Below are positions 7,042 through 13,929 of a DNA stretch of 16,893 nt, one piece after another; positions within the stretch are counted from its first letter, which is position 1, and each line of letters begins with the position of its first letter. The notes below the pieces were generated by a model. It was not told the origin of the DNA. It worked only from the letters and a program-made list of their open reading frames with translations, and did not search any database. This stretch comes from an uncultured Sediminicola sp. (lineage in GTDB: Bacteria; Bacteroidota; Bacteroidia; Flavobacteriales; Flavobacteriaceae). A program made the position numbers and the translations under genes. The stretch lies in contig CALHVB010000131.1 of assembly GCA_938039345.1 (NCBI GenBank), forward strand, positions 1 through 16,893, written 5' to 3'.

Positions 7042-7686
7042 ATGGCTTTTGTAGGTAAAAAATTCCCAAGTTTAGATGTTAATGCAATGAACGAATTGGG
7101 AGATACTTTTAAAATTAATGTTTTAGAAGAAGCAAAAAAGAACAACAAAAAAGTAATCTTATTTTGGTATCCAAAAGATTTTACATTTGTATGTCCAACA
7201 GAATTACACGCTTTCCAAGCTGCTTTAGGAGAATTCGAAAAAAGAAACACAATAGTTATTGGAGCTTCTTGTGATACAGCAGAAGTACATTTTGCATGGT
7301 TAAGCACAGCTAAAGACAATGGTGGTATAGAAGGTGTTACTTACCCATTACTTGCAGATAGCAACAGAAACTTAGCTTCTACTTTAGGTATTTTAGATAT
7401 ATCTAACGAAAACTACAACGAAGAAACAGGAGTAATTACAGTAGATGGTGATAATGTAACATACAGAGCTACTTATTTAATAGACGAAGAAGGTACCGTT
7501 TTCCATGAAGGAATTAATCATATGCCAGTAGGTAGAAACGTAAGTGAGTTTTTACGTTTAATTGATGCGTATACGCATGTACAAGAAAAAGGAGAAGTTT
7601 GTCCTGCAAACTGGGAAGAAGGTAAAGATGCTATGCAAGCAAATGCTAAAGGTACAGCGGAGTACTTAGCAGCACACGTAAACTAA
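7042..7686 (+). CDS. ahpC: Typical 2-Cys peroxiredoxin (AhpC/Prx1 type)
   Basis: This 214-residue cytoplasmic peroxidase reduces H2O2, organic peroxides and peroxynitrite. The peroxidatic Cys51 is in FTFVCPTE. The resolving Cys187 is in EVCPANW, the arrangement of obligate dimers that form an intersubunit disulfide. A GGLG-like motif is present as GGIEG (residues 94-98), but the C-terminal YF motif is absent and the protein ends EYLAAHVN, which suggests lower sensitivity to over-oxidation (inference). The length is normal. There is no ahpF next to it; the thioredoxin gene 79 bases downstream is the natural candidate electron donor. The gene has a good promoter of its own. The symbol ahpC is used loosely; it could equally be called prx. 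Confidence 0.93.
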   Translation: MAFVGKKFPSLDVNAMNELGDTFKINVLEEAKKNNKKVILFWYPKDFTFVCPTELHAFQAALGEFEKRNTIVIGASCDTAEVHFAWLSTAKDNGGIEGVTYPLLADSNRNLASTLGILDISNENYNEETGVITVDGDNVTYRATYLIDEEGTVFHEGINHMPVGRNVSEFLRLIDAYTHVQEKGEVCPANWEEGKDAMQANAKGTAEYLAAHVN

Positions 7687-7702
7687 TTTACACAACTATT
7701 AA

Positions 7703-7736
7703 AATTACCATTCCTAAAAATTTGGGAATGGTAATT
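7703..7736 (+). promoter_or_regulatory. Stable hairpin between peroxiredoxin and thioredoxin genes, no T-tract
   Basis: AATTACCATTCC (7703-7714) and GGAATGGTAATT (7725-7736) pair perfectly over 12 bp around a 10-base loop. No run of T follows, so it is not a normal intrinsic terminator. It could attenuate, protect the 3' end of the peroxiredoxin message, or mark a processing site that lets the peroxiredoxin be made in larger amounts than its downstream partners. Confidence 0.6.
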
Positions 7737-7765
7737 AGTATTAATCATCTAAAAAATAGCCCGAA

Positions 7766-8080
7766 ATGCTTTTAGAATTAGAACAAGATAATTTACAAGA
7801 GATAATTGCTAACAATAAAAATGTAGTAGTTCAATATTCTGCAACATGGTGTGGTAATTGCCGTATTATGAAGCCTAAATTTAAAAAAGAAGCTACTACT
7901 CATGATACGATTACTTTTGTAATTGCTGATGCTGAAAAATTTCCAGAATCTAGAAAATTAGCAAACGTAGACAACTTACCTACTTTTGCATCTTTCACGG
8001 ACGGAAAGTTTAAAAATCAGGTTCAAACTAATAAGTACGACGTTTTAAAAGAACTTGTAAATGAAGTTACCAGTAATTAA
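7766..8080 (+). CDS. Thioredoxin-family protein with WCGNC active site
   Basis: This 104-residue single thioredoxin domain has no signal peptide, so it is cytoplasmic. The redox motif is Cys29-Gly30-Asn31-Cys32 after Trp28, instead of the usual CGPC. The buried Asp of classical thioredoxins (in VDFWAEW) is replaced by Gln23 (VQYSATW). The cis-Pro is Pro72 in NLPTFASF. Full length for the family. Position directly behind the peroxiredoxin gene suggests that it is that enzyme's dedicated reductant. The changed motif implies a different redox potential or partner choice from a general thioredoxin (inference). The next gene begins 20 bases before this one ends, so translation is probably coupled. 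Confidence 0.9.
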   Translation: MLLELEQDNLQEIIANNKNVVVQYSATWCGNCRIMKPKFKKEATTHDTITFVIADAEKFPESRKLANVDNLPTFASFTDGKFKNQVQTNKYDVLKELVNEVTSN

Positions 8081-8318
8081 ACATCTTACGAACTTCATTG
8101 AGGAAAATGATGAAGATTACGTAATAGAAACTATTGAAACATTAGAAGCTTTAACAGATGTTTCTTCATTAAAAGATGAAGAACTAGATGTTATAGGAGA
8201 ATTAATTTCTAACCTATACGGAGCAATAGAAGTAAATAAATCTATAAAAGAAGGAATCTCTAAAAAAGATGCATTAAATAATTTTATGCAACGTGTTACA
8301 GGTTCAATAGACAAATAA
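8061..8318 (+). CDS. Small acidic DUF6952-like protein
   Basis: This is an 85-residue, acidic, mostly helical protein that overlaps the thioredoxin gene by 20 bases in another frame. The start ATG lies inside the codons for Asn-Glu near the thioredoxin C-terminus. Conserved-looking stretches are MKLPVIKHL, FIEENDEDYVIETIE, LKDEELDVIGELISN and YGAIEVNKSIKEG. I associate these with the family listed as DUF6952, found in Flavobacteriia and without known function. It has no Cys, so it does not carry out thiol chemistry itself. Gene order (peroxiredoxin, thioredoxin, this protein) and the overlap suggest a role as an adaptor or regulator for that pair. The function is not established. A terminator follows 22 bases after the stop. 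Confidence 0.75.
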   Translation: MKLPVIKHLTNFIEENDEDYVIETIETLEALTDVSSLKDEELDVIGELISNLYGAIEVNKSIKEGISKKDALNNFMQRVTGSIDK

Positions 8319-8340
8319 TTAAGTAAATACTACTTAAACC

Positions 8341-8370
8341 AAAGCCTTCTATTAATAGAGGGCTTTTTTT
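8341..8370 (+). terminator. Intrinsic terminator after the peroxiredoxin-thioredoxin unit
   Basis: AAAGCCTTCTAT (8341-8352) pairs with ATAGAGGGCTTT (8355-8366) over 12 positions with one T-G wobble. A run of seven T residues occupies 8364-8370. Confidence 0.88.
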
Positions 8371-8435
8371 ATTCAAAATCCTTACATATAAGCTATATAT
8401 TTTTTAATTTCACACGAAATTTAAAACAATTACCT

Positions 8436-8942
8436 ATGGCTACTGTAACTTTAAAAGGAAATATATTAAATACATTAGGAAACTTACCTGCAAAAGGAAG
8501 TAATGCACCTGAATTTAACTTAACAAAAAATGATTTATCTAGTGCTTCATTAGCCGATTATAAAGGAAAAAAAGTTGTTTTAAACATATTTCCTAGTGTA
8601 GATACTGGTACTTGTGCACAATCTGTACGCCAATTTAATACAGAAGTTGCAGAATTAGAAAATACTGTGGTATTATGTATCTCTAAAGATTTACCATTTG
8701 CGCAAGCACGTTTTTGTGGCGCAGAAGGTATTGATAAAGTAGAAACATTATCTGATTTTAAAGATGGTAATTTTGGAAAAGCATATCAAGTAGCCTTTAC
8801 AGATGGCCCTTTAGCTAGTTTATTATCTAGATCAATTGTTGTTATAGATGAAAACGGAAAAGTAGTATATACAGAACAAGTTGCAGAAACTGTAGATGAA
8901 CCAAATTACAAAGCAGCATTAGAAGCTTTATTAGATGCCTAA
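8436..8942 (+). CDS. tpx: Thiol peroxidase (Tpx, atypical 2-Cys peroxiredoxin)
   Basis: This 168-residue peroxidase preferentially reduces alkyl hydroperoxides using thioredoxin. The peroxidatic Cys60 is in the motif DTGTCAQSVRQF, the resolving Cys94 is in ARFCGAEG, and Arg132 in LLSRSIVV is the conserved arginine that activates the thiolate. The N-terminus (LKGNILNTLGNLP) and the FAQARFC stretch are typical of the family. The length is normal. It stands just behind the terminator of another peroxiredoxin unit, making a compact peroxide-defence block. The 3' end overlaps the start of the next gene by 8 bases (ATG at 8935 inside the last codons), so the two are probably translated together. 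The upstream AT-rich stretch contains TATATTTT (8396-8403), one base off the -7 consensus. Confidence 0.96.
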   Translation: MATVTLKGNILNTLGNLPAKGSNAPEFNLTKNDLSSASLADYKGKKVVLNIFPSVDTGTCAQSVRQFNTEVAELENTVVLCISKDLPFAQARFCGAEGIDKVETLSDFKDGNFGKAYQVAFTDGPLASLLSRSIVVIDENGKVVYTEQVAETVDEPNYKAALEALLDA

Positions 8943-9300
8943 AGAATCGTTCCTAGTAAATAGAATTAAAAGTGTAGGATTTGCTTTAAAAGGAGCTTTT
9001 CTACTCGTAAAAACAGAAGCAAGTATAAAAATTCAGGTTTGTTTAGCTATTATAGTTACTATTCTTGGGTTTTATTTTGATATTTCTAATATAGAATGGA
9101 TTGTACAAATACTTGCTATTGGTTTAATATTAGGAGCCGAAGGTTTAAATACAGCAGTGGAAAAAATTGCAGATTATATACAACCAGAATACGACCCTAA
9201 AATTGGATTTATAAAAGATGTATCGGCAGGAGCTGTAATGTTGGTAGCTATAGCTGCTACTATTGTTGGGCTAATTATTTATATCCCCAAAATTTTTTAA
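8935..9300 (+). CDS. dgkA: Diacylglycerol kinase / undecaprenol kinase family protein (DgkA)
   Basis: This 121-residue inner-membrane enzyme phosphorylates a lipid alcohol with ATP. In Proteobacteria the substrate is diacylglycerol; in many other bacteria it is undecaprenol, so the substrate here is uncertain. Conserved blocks are KTEASIKIQ (residues 26-34), EGLNTAVEKIAD (69-80, with the catalytic and Mg-binding Glu/Asn residues) and KDVSAGAV (94-101). Three membrane helices lie at about 34-50, 55-73 and 98-117. The length matches the family. The start overlaps the tpx stop by 8 bases and is the first Met ahead of the amphipathic N-terminal helix. A candidate promoter for ftsK follows in the 64-bp gap. 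Confidence 0.92.
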   Translation: MPKESFLVNRIKSVGFALKGAFLLVKTEASIKIQVCLAIIVTILGFYFDISNIEWIVQILAIGLILGAEGLNTAVEKIADYIQPEYDPKIGFIKDVSAGAVMLVAIAATIVGLIIYIPKIF

Positions 9301-9327
9301 AACTACAGATACATACGGCTTCATTCG

Positions 9328-9335
9328 TAAATTTG
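9328..9335 (+). promoter_or_regulatory. -7 element TAAATTTG ahead of ftsK
   Basis: TAAATTTG matches TAnnTTTG and lies 29 bases before the ftsK start. No TTG occurs at 17-23 bases upstream. It suggests that ftsK and its followers can be transcribed apart from tpx-dgkA. Confidence 0.5.
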
Positions 9336-9364
9336 TATTTTAGTCCTAAAGAATTAATTATTTA

Positions 9365-11746
9365 ATGGTAAAGAAGAAGGAAAAAAAATCAAAGCCTGCA
9401 CCTACTAAGAAAAAGGCAGATTTTAAACTATCCAAACAGAATAAAATTATATTAGGAAGCTTACTAATGCTTTTTAGTATTGCCTTATTCTTCTCTTTTG
9501 TTTCCTTTTATTTCAACTGGCAAGAAGATCAAAGTTTACTCTCTGAGTTTTCTGATAGAAACGAACAAGCCAAAAATTTATTAAATAAATTTGGAGCAAG
9601 TGTTAGCCACTTTTTTATTTATAAAGGCTTTGGAATAGCATCAATTATTCTAACATTTTTGCTTTTTATTAGTGGTATCTCTTTATTTTTTAGTTTAGAA
9701 AAAAAAGGGAATCTAAAAAAATGGATATGGGGATTAGTATTTATGATATGGATATCCATTGCATTAGGATTCTTTGCAAATACAAAACCATTACTTGGCG
9801 GGCTCATAGGTTATGAGATGAATGATTTTCTCCAAGATTACACAGGAAAAATAGGTGTGTTCTTATTATTAATATTTGGATTAATTATTATTCTGGTACG
9901 TTTATTTAAATTTACACCAGACCGTATTATTAGTTATTTTAATCAAAAGAAAAATAGTATTGCATCTGAGTTTAAAAATGAGGATAAAGAAGAAAATATT
10001 AGTTCTAGCACTGAAGAAGAAGCTCCAGTTATAATTGACACCTACACACATAAAGAAGACATTCCGCCAATAAAAGAAGAAAAAGAAGTTATTGCCAAGG
10101 ATGAATTTAAAATAGAGGTAGCTCCTGAAGAAGATATTGTAGCAGAAGAAGAACTTGCTATGGAAATAGCTCCTGTAGCAGAAGAAAAAGATGAAATAAC
10201 TTCTTTAGCAGATAAATTAGTAGATGATTTTGGAGAGTTTGATCCTACTCTAGAACTTGGTAATTATAAGTTTCCAACTATAGAATTACTAGACCAACAT
10301 GGCGCAACAGGAGGAATTACAATTAACCAAGAAGAATTAGAAGAGAATAAAAATAAAATTGTAGAGACTTTAAAAAACTACAAGATTGGTATTGCACAAA
10401 TAAAAGCTACCATTGGTCCTACGGTTACATTGTATGAGATTGTTCCTGATGCCGGAGTTCGTATTTCTAAGATAAAAAATTTAGAAGATGATATAGCTTT
10501 GTCATTAGCTGCACTTGGTATACGTATTATTGCTCCAATACCAGGGAAAGGAACCATAGGTATAGAAGTACCAAATAAAAACCCTTCTATTGTATCTATG
10601 CGTTCGGCTATAACCTCTAGCAAGTTTCAAAAAGCAGAAATGCAATTACCAATAGCTTTTGGTAAAACTATTAGTAATGAAACTTTTGTAGTAGATTTAG
10701 CTAAAATGCCTCACTTATTAATGGCAGGTGCAACAGGACAAGGAAAATCGGTTGGTTTAAATGCTGTACTTACCTCCCTACTCTATAAAAAACACCCTGC
10801 TGAAGTAAAATTTGTTTTAATAGATCCTAAAAAAGTAGAATTAACACTATTCAATAAAATAGAAAGACATTTCTTAGCAAAACTTCCAGATTCTGAAGAT
10901 GCTATTATTACAGATAACGCCAAAGTAATAAACACACTTAATTCTTTGTGTATAGAAATGGATAACCGTTATGAGCTATTAAAAACAGCAATGGTTCGTA
11001 ATATAAAAGAATACAACGAAAAATTTAAAACCCGAAAATTAAATCCAAATGACGGACACATGTTTTTACCTTACATTGTGTTAGTTATAGATGAATTTGC
11101 AGATTTAATTATGACGGCTGGTAAAGAGGTTGAAACTCCTATTGCCAGACTTGCCCAATTAGCCAGAGCTATTGGTATACATTTAATTATAGCAACACAA
11201 AGACCATCTGTAAATGTTATTACTGGTATTATAAAAGCGAACTTCCCTGCCAGAATTGCTTTTAGAGTAACCTCTAAAATAGATTCTAGAACAATTTTAG
11301 ATGCACAAGGAGCCGATCAGTTAATTGGTCGTGGAGATATGCTATATACACAAGGAAATGATGTAACCAGAATACAATGTGCATTTGTGGATACACCAGA
11401 AGTTGCTAAGATAACAGAATACATAGGCTCACAACGCGCTTACCCAGATGCGCATTTACTACCAGAATACGTAGGGAACGAAGATTCTGGCACAAGTCTT
11501 GATAATAATGTATCAGAAAGAGATGCTATGTTTAAACAAGCTGCCGAAGTTATTGTAATAGCACAACAAGGATCAGCTTCTTTAATACAACGTAAATTAA
11601 AATTAGGCTATAACAGAGCTGGCAGAATTATTGATCAATTAGAAGCTGCGGGTATTGTTGGTCCTTTTGAAGGAAGTAAAGCAAGACAAGTTTATGTACC
11701 AGACATGGTAGCTCTAGAACAATTATTTAACAATGAAAAAAAATAA
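9365..11746 (+). CDS. ftsK: DNA translocase FtsK/SpoIIIE
   Basis: This 793-residue septum-located motor pumps chromosomal DNA and promotes dimer resolution during division. Domain order: a basic N-terminus; four membrane helices (about 28-51, 88-109, 120-138 and 163-181); an acidic linker (about 200-290); an alpha domain; then the RecA-like motor with Walker A GATGQGKS (455-462) and Walker B VIDEFADL (Asp576-Glu577). The C-terminal gamma winged helix (about 722-790) contains the LIQRKLKLGYNRAGRIID stretch that reads polar DNA guide sequences. The length is like SpoIIIE and well short of E. coli FtsK, because the linker is short. The linker contains a 16-residue duplicated acidic unit. The downstream lolA gene starts at or just before the ftsK stop. 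Confidence 0.96.
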   Translation: MVKKKEKKSKPAPTKKKADFKLSKQNKIILGSLLMLFSIALFFSFVSFYFNWQEDQSLLSEFSDRNEQAKNLLNKFGASVSHFFIYKGFGIASIILTFLLFISGISLFFSLEKKGNLKKWIWGLVFMIWISIALGFFANTKPLLGGLIGYEMNDFLQDYTGKIGVFLLLIFGLIIILVRLFKFTPDRIISYFNQKKNSIASEFKNEDKEENISSSTEEEAPVIIDTYTHKEDIPPIKEEKEVIAKDEFKIEVAPEEDIVAEEELAMEIAPVAEEKDEITSLADKLVDDFGEFDPTLELGNYKFPTIELLDQHGATGGITINQEELEENKNKIVETLKNYKIGIAQIKATIGPTVTLYEIVPDAGVRISKIKNLEDDIALSLAALGIRIIAPIPGKGTIGIEVPNKNPSIVSMRSAITSSKFQKAEMQLPIAFGKTISNETFVVDLAKMPHLLMAGATGQGKSVGLNAVLTSLLYKKHPAEVKFVLIDPKKVELTLFNKIERHFLAKLPDSEDAIITDNAKVINTLNSLCIEMDNRYELLKTAMVRNIKEYNEKFKTRKLNPNDGHMFLPYIVLVIDEFADLIMTAGKEVETPIARLAQLARAIGIHLIIATQRPSVNVITGIIKANFPARIAFRVTSKIDSRTILDAQGADQLIGRGDMLYTQGNDVTRIQCAFVDTPEVAKITEYIGSQRAYPDAHLLPEYVGNEDSGTSLDNNVSERDAMFKQAAEVIVIAQQGSASLIQRKLKLGYNRAGRIIDQLEAAGIVGPFEGSKARQVYVPDMVALEQLFNNEKK
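10112..10195 (+). repeat. 48-bp imperfect tandem repeat in the acidic linker of ftsK
   Basis: The unit beginning IEVAPEED (10112) recurs 48 bases later as MEIAPVAE (10160). Both copies are followed by runs of Glu. It is confined to the linker between the membrane and motor domains, where length variation is tolerated. Confidence 0.55.
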
Positions 11747-11753
11747 AAAAACA

Positions 11754-12392
11754 ATGAGAAAATTATTCTTATTAGCCCTTATCCTTACATCAACTTTTAC
11801 GAATGCTCAAAACTCAGAAAAAGCAAAGACTTTACTAGATAAAGTATACAATAAAGTAAAAAGCTACGATAATATTTTTGTAGATTTTAAATACACTTTA
11901 AATAATACTGAAGCAAATATTAGCCAAGAAACTAGAGGGAATGTAACACTATCTGGAGATAAATATGTTTTAAACTCTTTTGGAGCACAGCAATTGTTCG
12001 ATGGTAGTAAAGTATATACCATTGTTCCTGATAACGAAGAAGTAACTATAGAATCTAAAACAGATGATGATAGTATCTCTCCTTCTAAAATGCTTACTTT
12101 TTATAAAGAAGGACATACCTACCAGTGGGATATTTTACAAAACGTTAAAGGAAGAAAAATACAGTTTATAAAATTAATTCCAATCGATACAAATTCTGAA
12201 ATAGCAACAATTTTATTAGGTATAGATATAGAAACAAATCATATTTCTAAGCTTATATACACAGGTAAAGATGCTACAAAAACAACAATTATCGTTAATT
12301 CTTTTAAAACAAACCAGTCTTTATCAAAAACCTTATTTACTTTTGACGAAAATAAGTACAAAGAAGAAGGTTACTACATTATAAGAAATTAG
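11754..12392 (+). CDS. lolA: LolA-like outer-membrane lipoprotein carrier
   Basis: This 212-residue periplasmic chaperone takes lipoproteins released from the inner membrane to the outer membrane. It has a signal peptide (residues 1-19, MRKLFLL to TNAQ) followed by the LolA pattern: a helix with LLDKVYNKVKSYDNI, then antiparallel strands (FVDFKYTL, ETRGNVTLSGDKYVL, PSKMLTFYKEG, IQFIKLIPI). Length and features match flavobacterial LolA proteins. The start at 11754 is preferred because it puts the hydrophobic core right behind MRK. An ATG at 11733 would add seven residues (MKKNKKT) and overlap ftsK by 14 bases, and cannot be excluded. The gene lies between ftsK and an LptF/G permease, so two envelope transport functions are adjacent. 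Confidence 0.88.
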   Translation: MRKLFLLALILTSTFTNAQNSEKAKTLLDKVYNKVKSYDNIFVDFKYTLNNTEANISQETRGNVTLSGDKYVLNSFGAQQLFDGSKVYTIVPDNEEVTIESKTDDDSISPSKMLTFYKEGHTYQWDILQNVKGRKIQFIKLIPIDTNSEIATILLGIDIETNHISKLIYTGKDATKTTIIVNSFKTNQSLSKTLFTFDENKYKEEGYYIIRN

Positions 12393-12396
12393 AACA

Positions 12397-13923
12397 TTGA
12401 AGATTTTAGACCGTTACATTTTAACAACATTTGTATCTAACTTTGTTAGCGCATTTGTAATACTAATGTTTATATTCATATTTCAATCTATATGGCTGTT
12501 CATAGACGATTTAGCCGGTAAGGGTTTAGATATTTATATAGTTGGTAAATTTCTTTTATACCTAACGCCTAACTTAACAGAGAAAGTTTTACCGCTAACG
12601 GTTTTATTATCGTCTATATTAACCTTTGGTAATTTTGCAGAAAATTATGAGTTTGCTGCAATGAAAGCTTCTGGTATTTCATTGCAAAAAGCCATGAGAA
12701 GTCTAATTCTTTTTATTGTTTTTTTAGCTTTTGTAACTTTTTATTTTGCCAATACAGTAATTCCTGCCTCAGAGCAAAAAATATATAACCTTAGAAAAAA
12801 TATAGCCAAAGTAAAACCATCTGCGGTAATTGCAGAAGGTGTTTTTAGTGATATAGAAGAAACTTCTATGAATATGAAGGTCGATAAAAAATATGGGGAA
12901 AAAGACCGTTTTCTAGAAAAAGTAATTATTCACGAAAAACAACGTGTAAATAACTCTGATATAAATAATACGGTTATTAAAGCAAAAACAGGTGAACTTA
13001 TTAGTAGTGAATCCTCAGATATTCTTCAGTTAGTACTAAAAGATGGGCATTATTATAAAGAAGTAATATCTAAAAAAAAGAAAGGAAAAGACAAAAATCC
13101 TTATGTTAAAGCCGATTTTGAAACATATACCATAAACACCGATTTATCTAAAGCTAACAATGTAGATTTAAATGCCGAAAGCAATGTTAGCACCAATAAA
13201 ATGAAGAATGTTTCTCGTTTGCTAAAAGATATAGATTCCTTAAAAGATAATAACCTAAAAATAGTTCGTGCATTTTCTAAAAATATAAATGCTCGTATGG
13301 GTGCTTTTCAAAAAGAAAAAAAGAAAAAGACTCAAAAAATAATAGAAGGTATAAAGGTTACTGATACTGTTAATAAAGATACTACCGATTTAAGTAAAAT
13401 GGTAATACTACCAATAGATAGTATTATTGGTAAATACAAAGAATTTCAACGCGCTTCAATAGTTACCGGAGCAAAAAACACTACTACTAATATCCTTAAT
13501 TCTATTAAAGGAAAAAAAGATGATTTAGAAAGAAGGTATAAAATATATAATCTACATATTTTATCTTTACACCAAAAATACGCACTAGCACTTGGTTGTA
13601 TCATATTATTTTTTGTAGGAGCACCACTTGGAGCTATTATTAGAAAAGGTGGTTTAGGCTTACCTATGGTAATTGCCATAATACTTTTTTTAACCTATTA
13701 TTTTTTAGGTGTATTTGCGCAAAATTATGCAAAAGAAGGAAATATACACCCAATATTAGGTGCGTGGCTATCTACCTTAATTATGCTTCCTTTGGGAGTT
13801 TTTTTAACCCATAGAGCAACAAATGATAGAGGTTTAATTAATATTGGAGGGGTTATTGTTGATTTCTTTAAGGCTTTATTTCAAAAACTATCTAAGAAGA
13901 AAAACATTGATACTTCAATCTAA
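12397..13923 (+). CDS. LptF/LptG family permease (YjgP/YjgQ), TTG start
   Basis: This 508-residue inner-membrane subunit belongs to the ABC transporter that extracts lipopolysaccharide and feeds it to the Lpt bridge. The pattern MKILDRYILTTF, with three membrane helices (about 12-36, 55-78 and 98-120), a periplasmic domain and three C-terminal helices (from about 395), is the LptF/G layout. FVGAPLGAIIRKGGLGLP at the fourth helix is a family hallmark. The start is TTG at 12397: the frame has a stop at 12382-12384, and the next ATG (12466) would cut into the first helix. The periplasmic part (about 123-393) is roughly 145 residues longer than in the E. coli proteins and contains Lys-rich helical stretches. 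It starts 4 bases after lolA. Whether it is LptF or LptG cannot be decided here, and no second permease is in the window. Confidence 0.9.
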   Translation: MKILDRYILTTFVSNFVSAFVILMFIFIFQSIWLFIDDLAGKGLDIYIVGKFLLYLTPNLTEKVLPLTVLLSSILTFGNFAENYEFAAMKASGISLQKAMRSLILFIVFLAFVTFYFANTVIPASEQKIYNLRKNIAKVKPSAVIAEGVFSDIEETSMNMKVDKKYGEKDRFLEKVIIHEKQRVNNSDINNTVIKAKTGELISSESSDILQLVLKDGHYYKEVISKKKKGKDKNPYVKADFETYTINTDLSKANNVDLNAESNVSTNKMKNVSRLLKDIDSLKDNNLKIVRAFSKNINARMGAFQKEKKKKTQKIIEGIKVTDTVNKDTTDLSKMVILPIDSIIGKYKEFQRASIVTGAKNTTTNILNSIKGKKDDLERRYKIYNLHILSLHQKYALALGCIILFFVGAPLGAIIRKGGLGLPMVIAIILFLTYYFLGVFAQNYAKEGNIHPILGAWLSTLIMLPLGVFLTHRATNDRGLINIGGVIVDFFKALFQKLSKKKNIDTSI

Positions 13924-13929
13924 CAGCAT

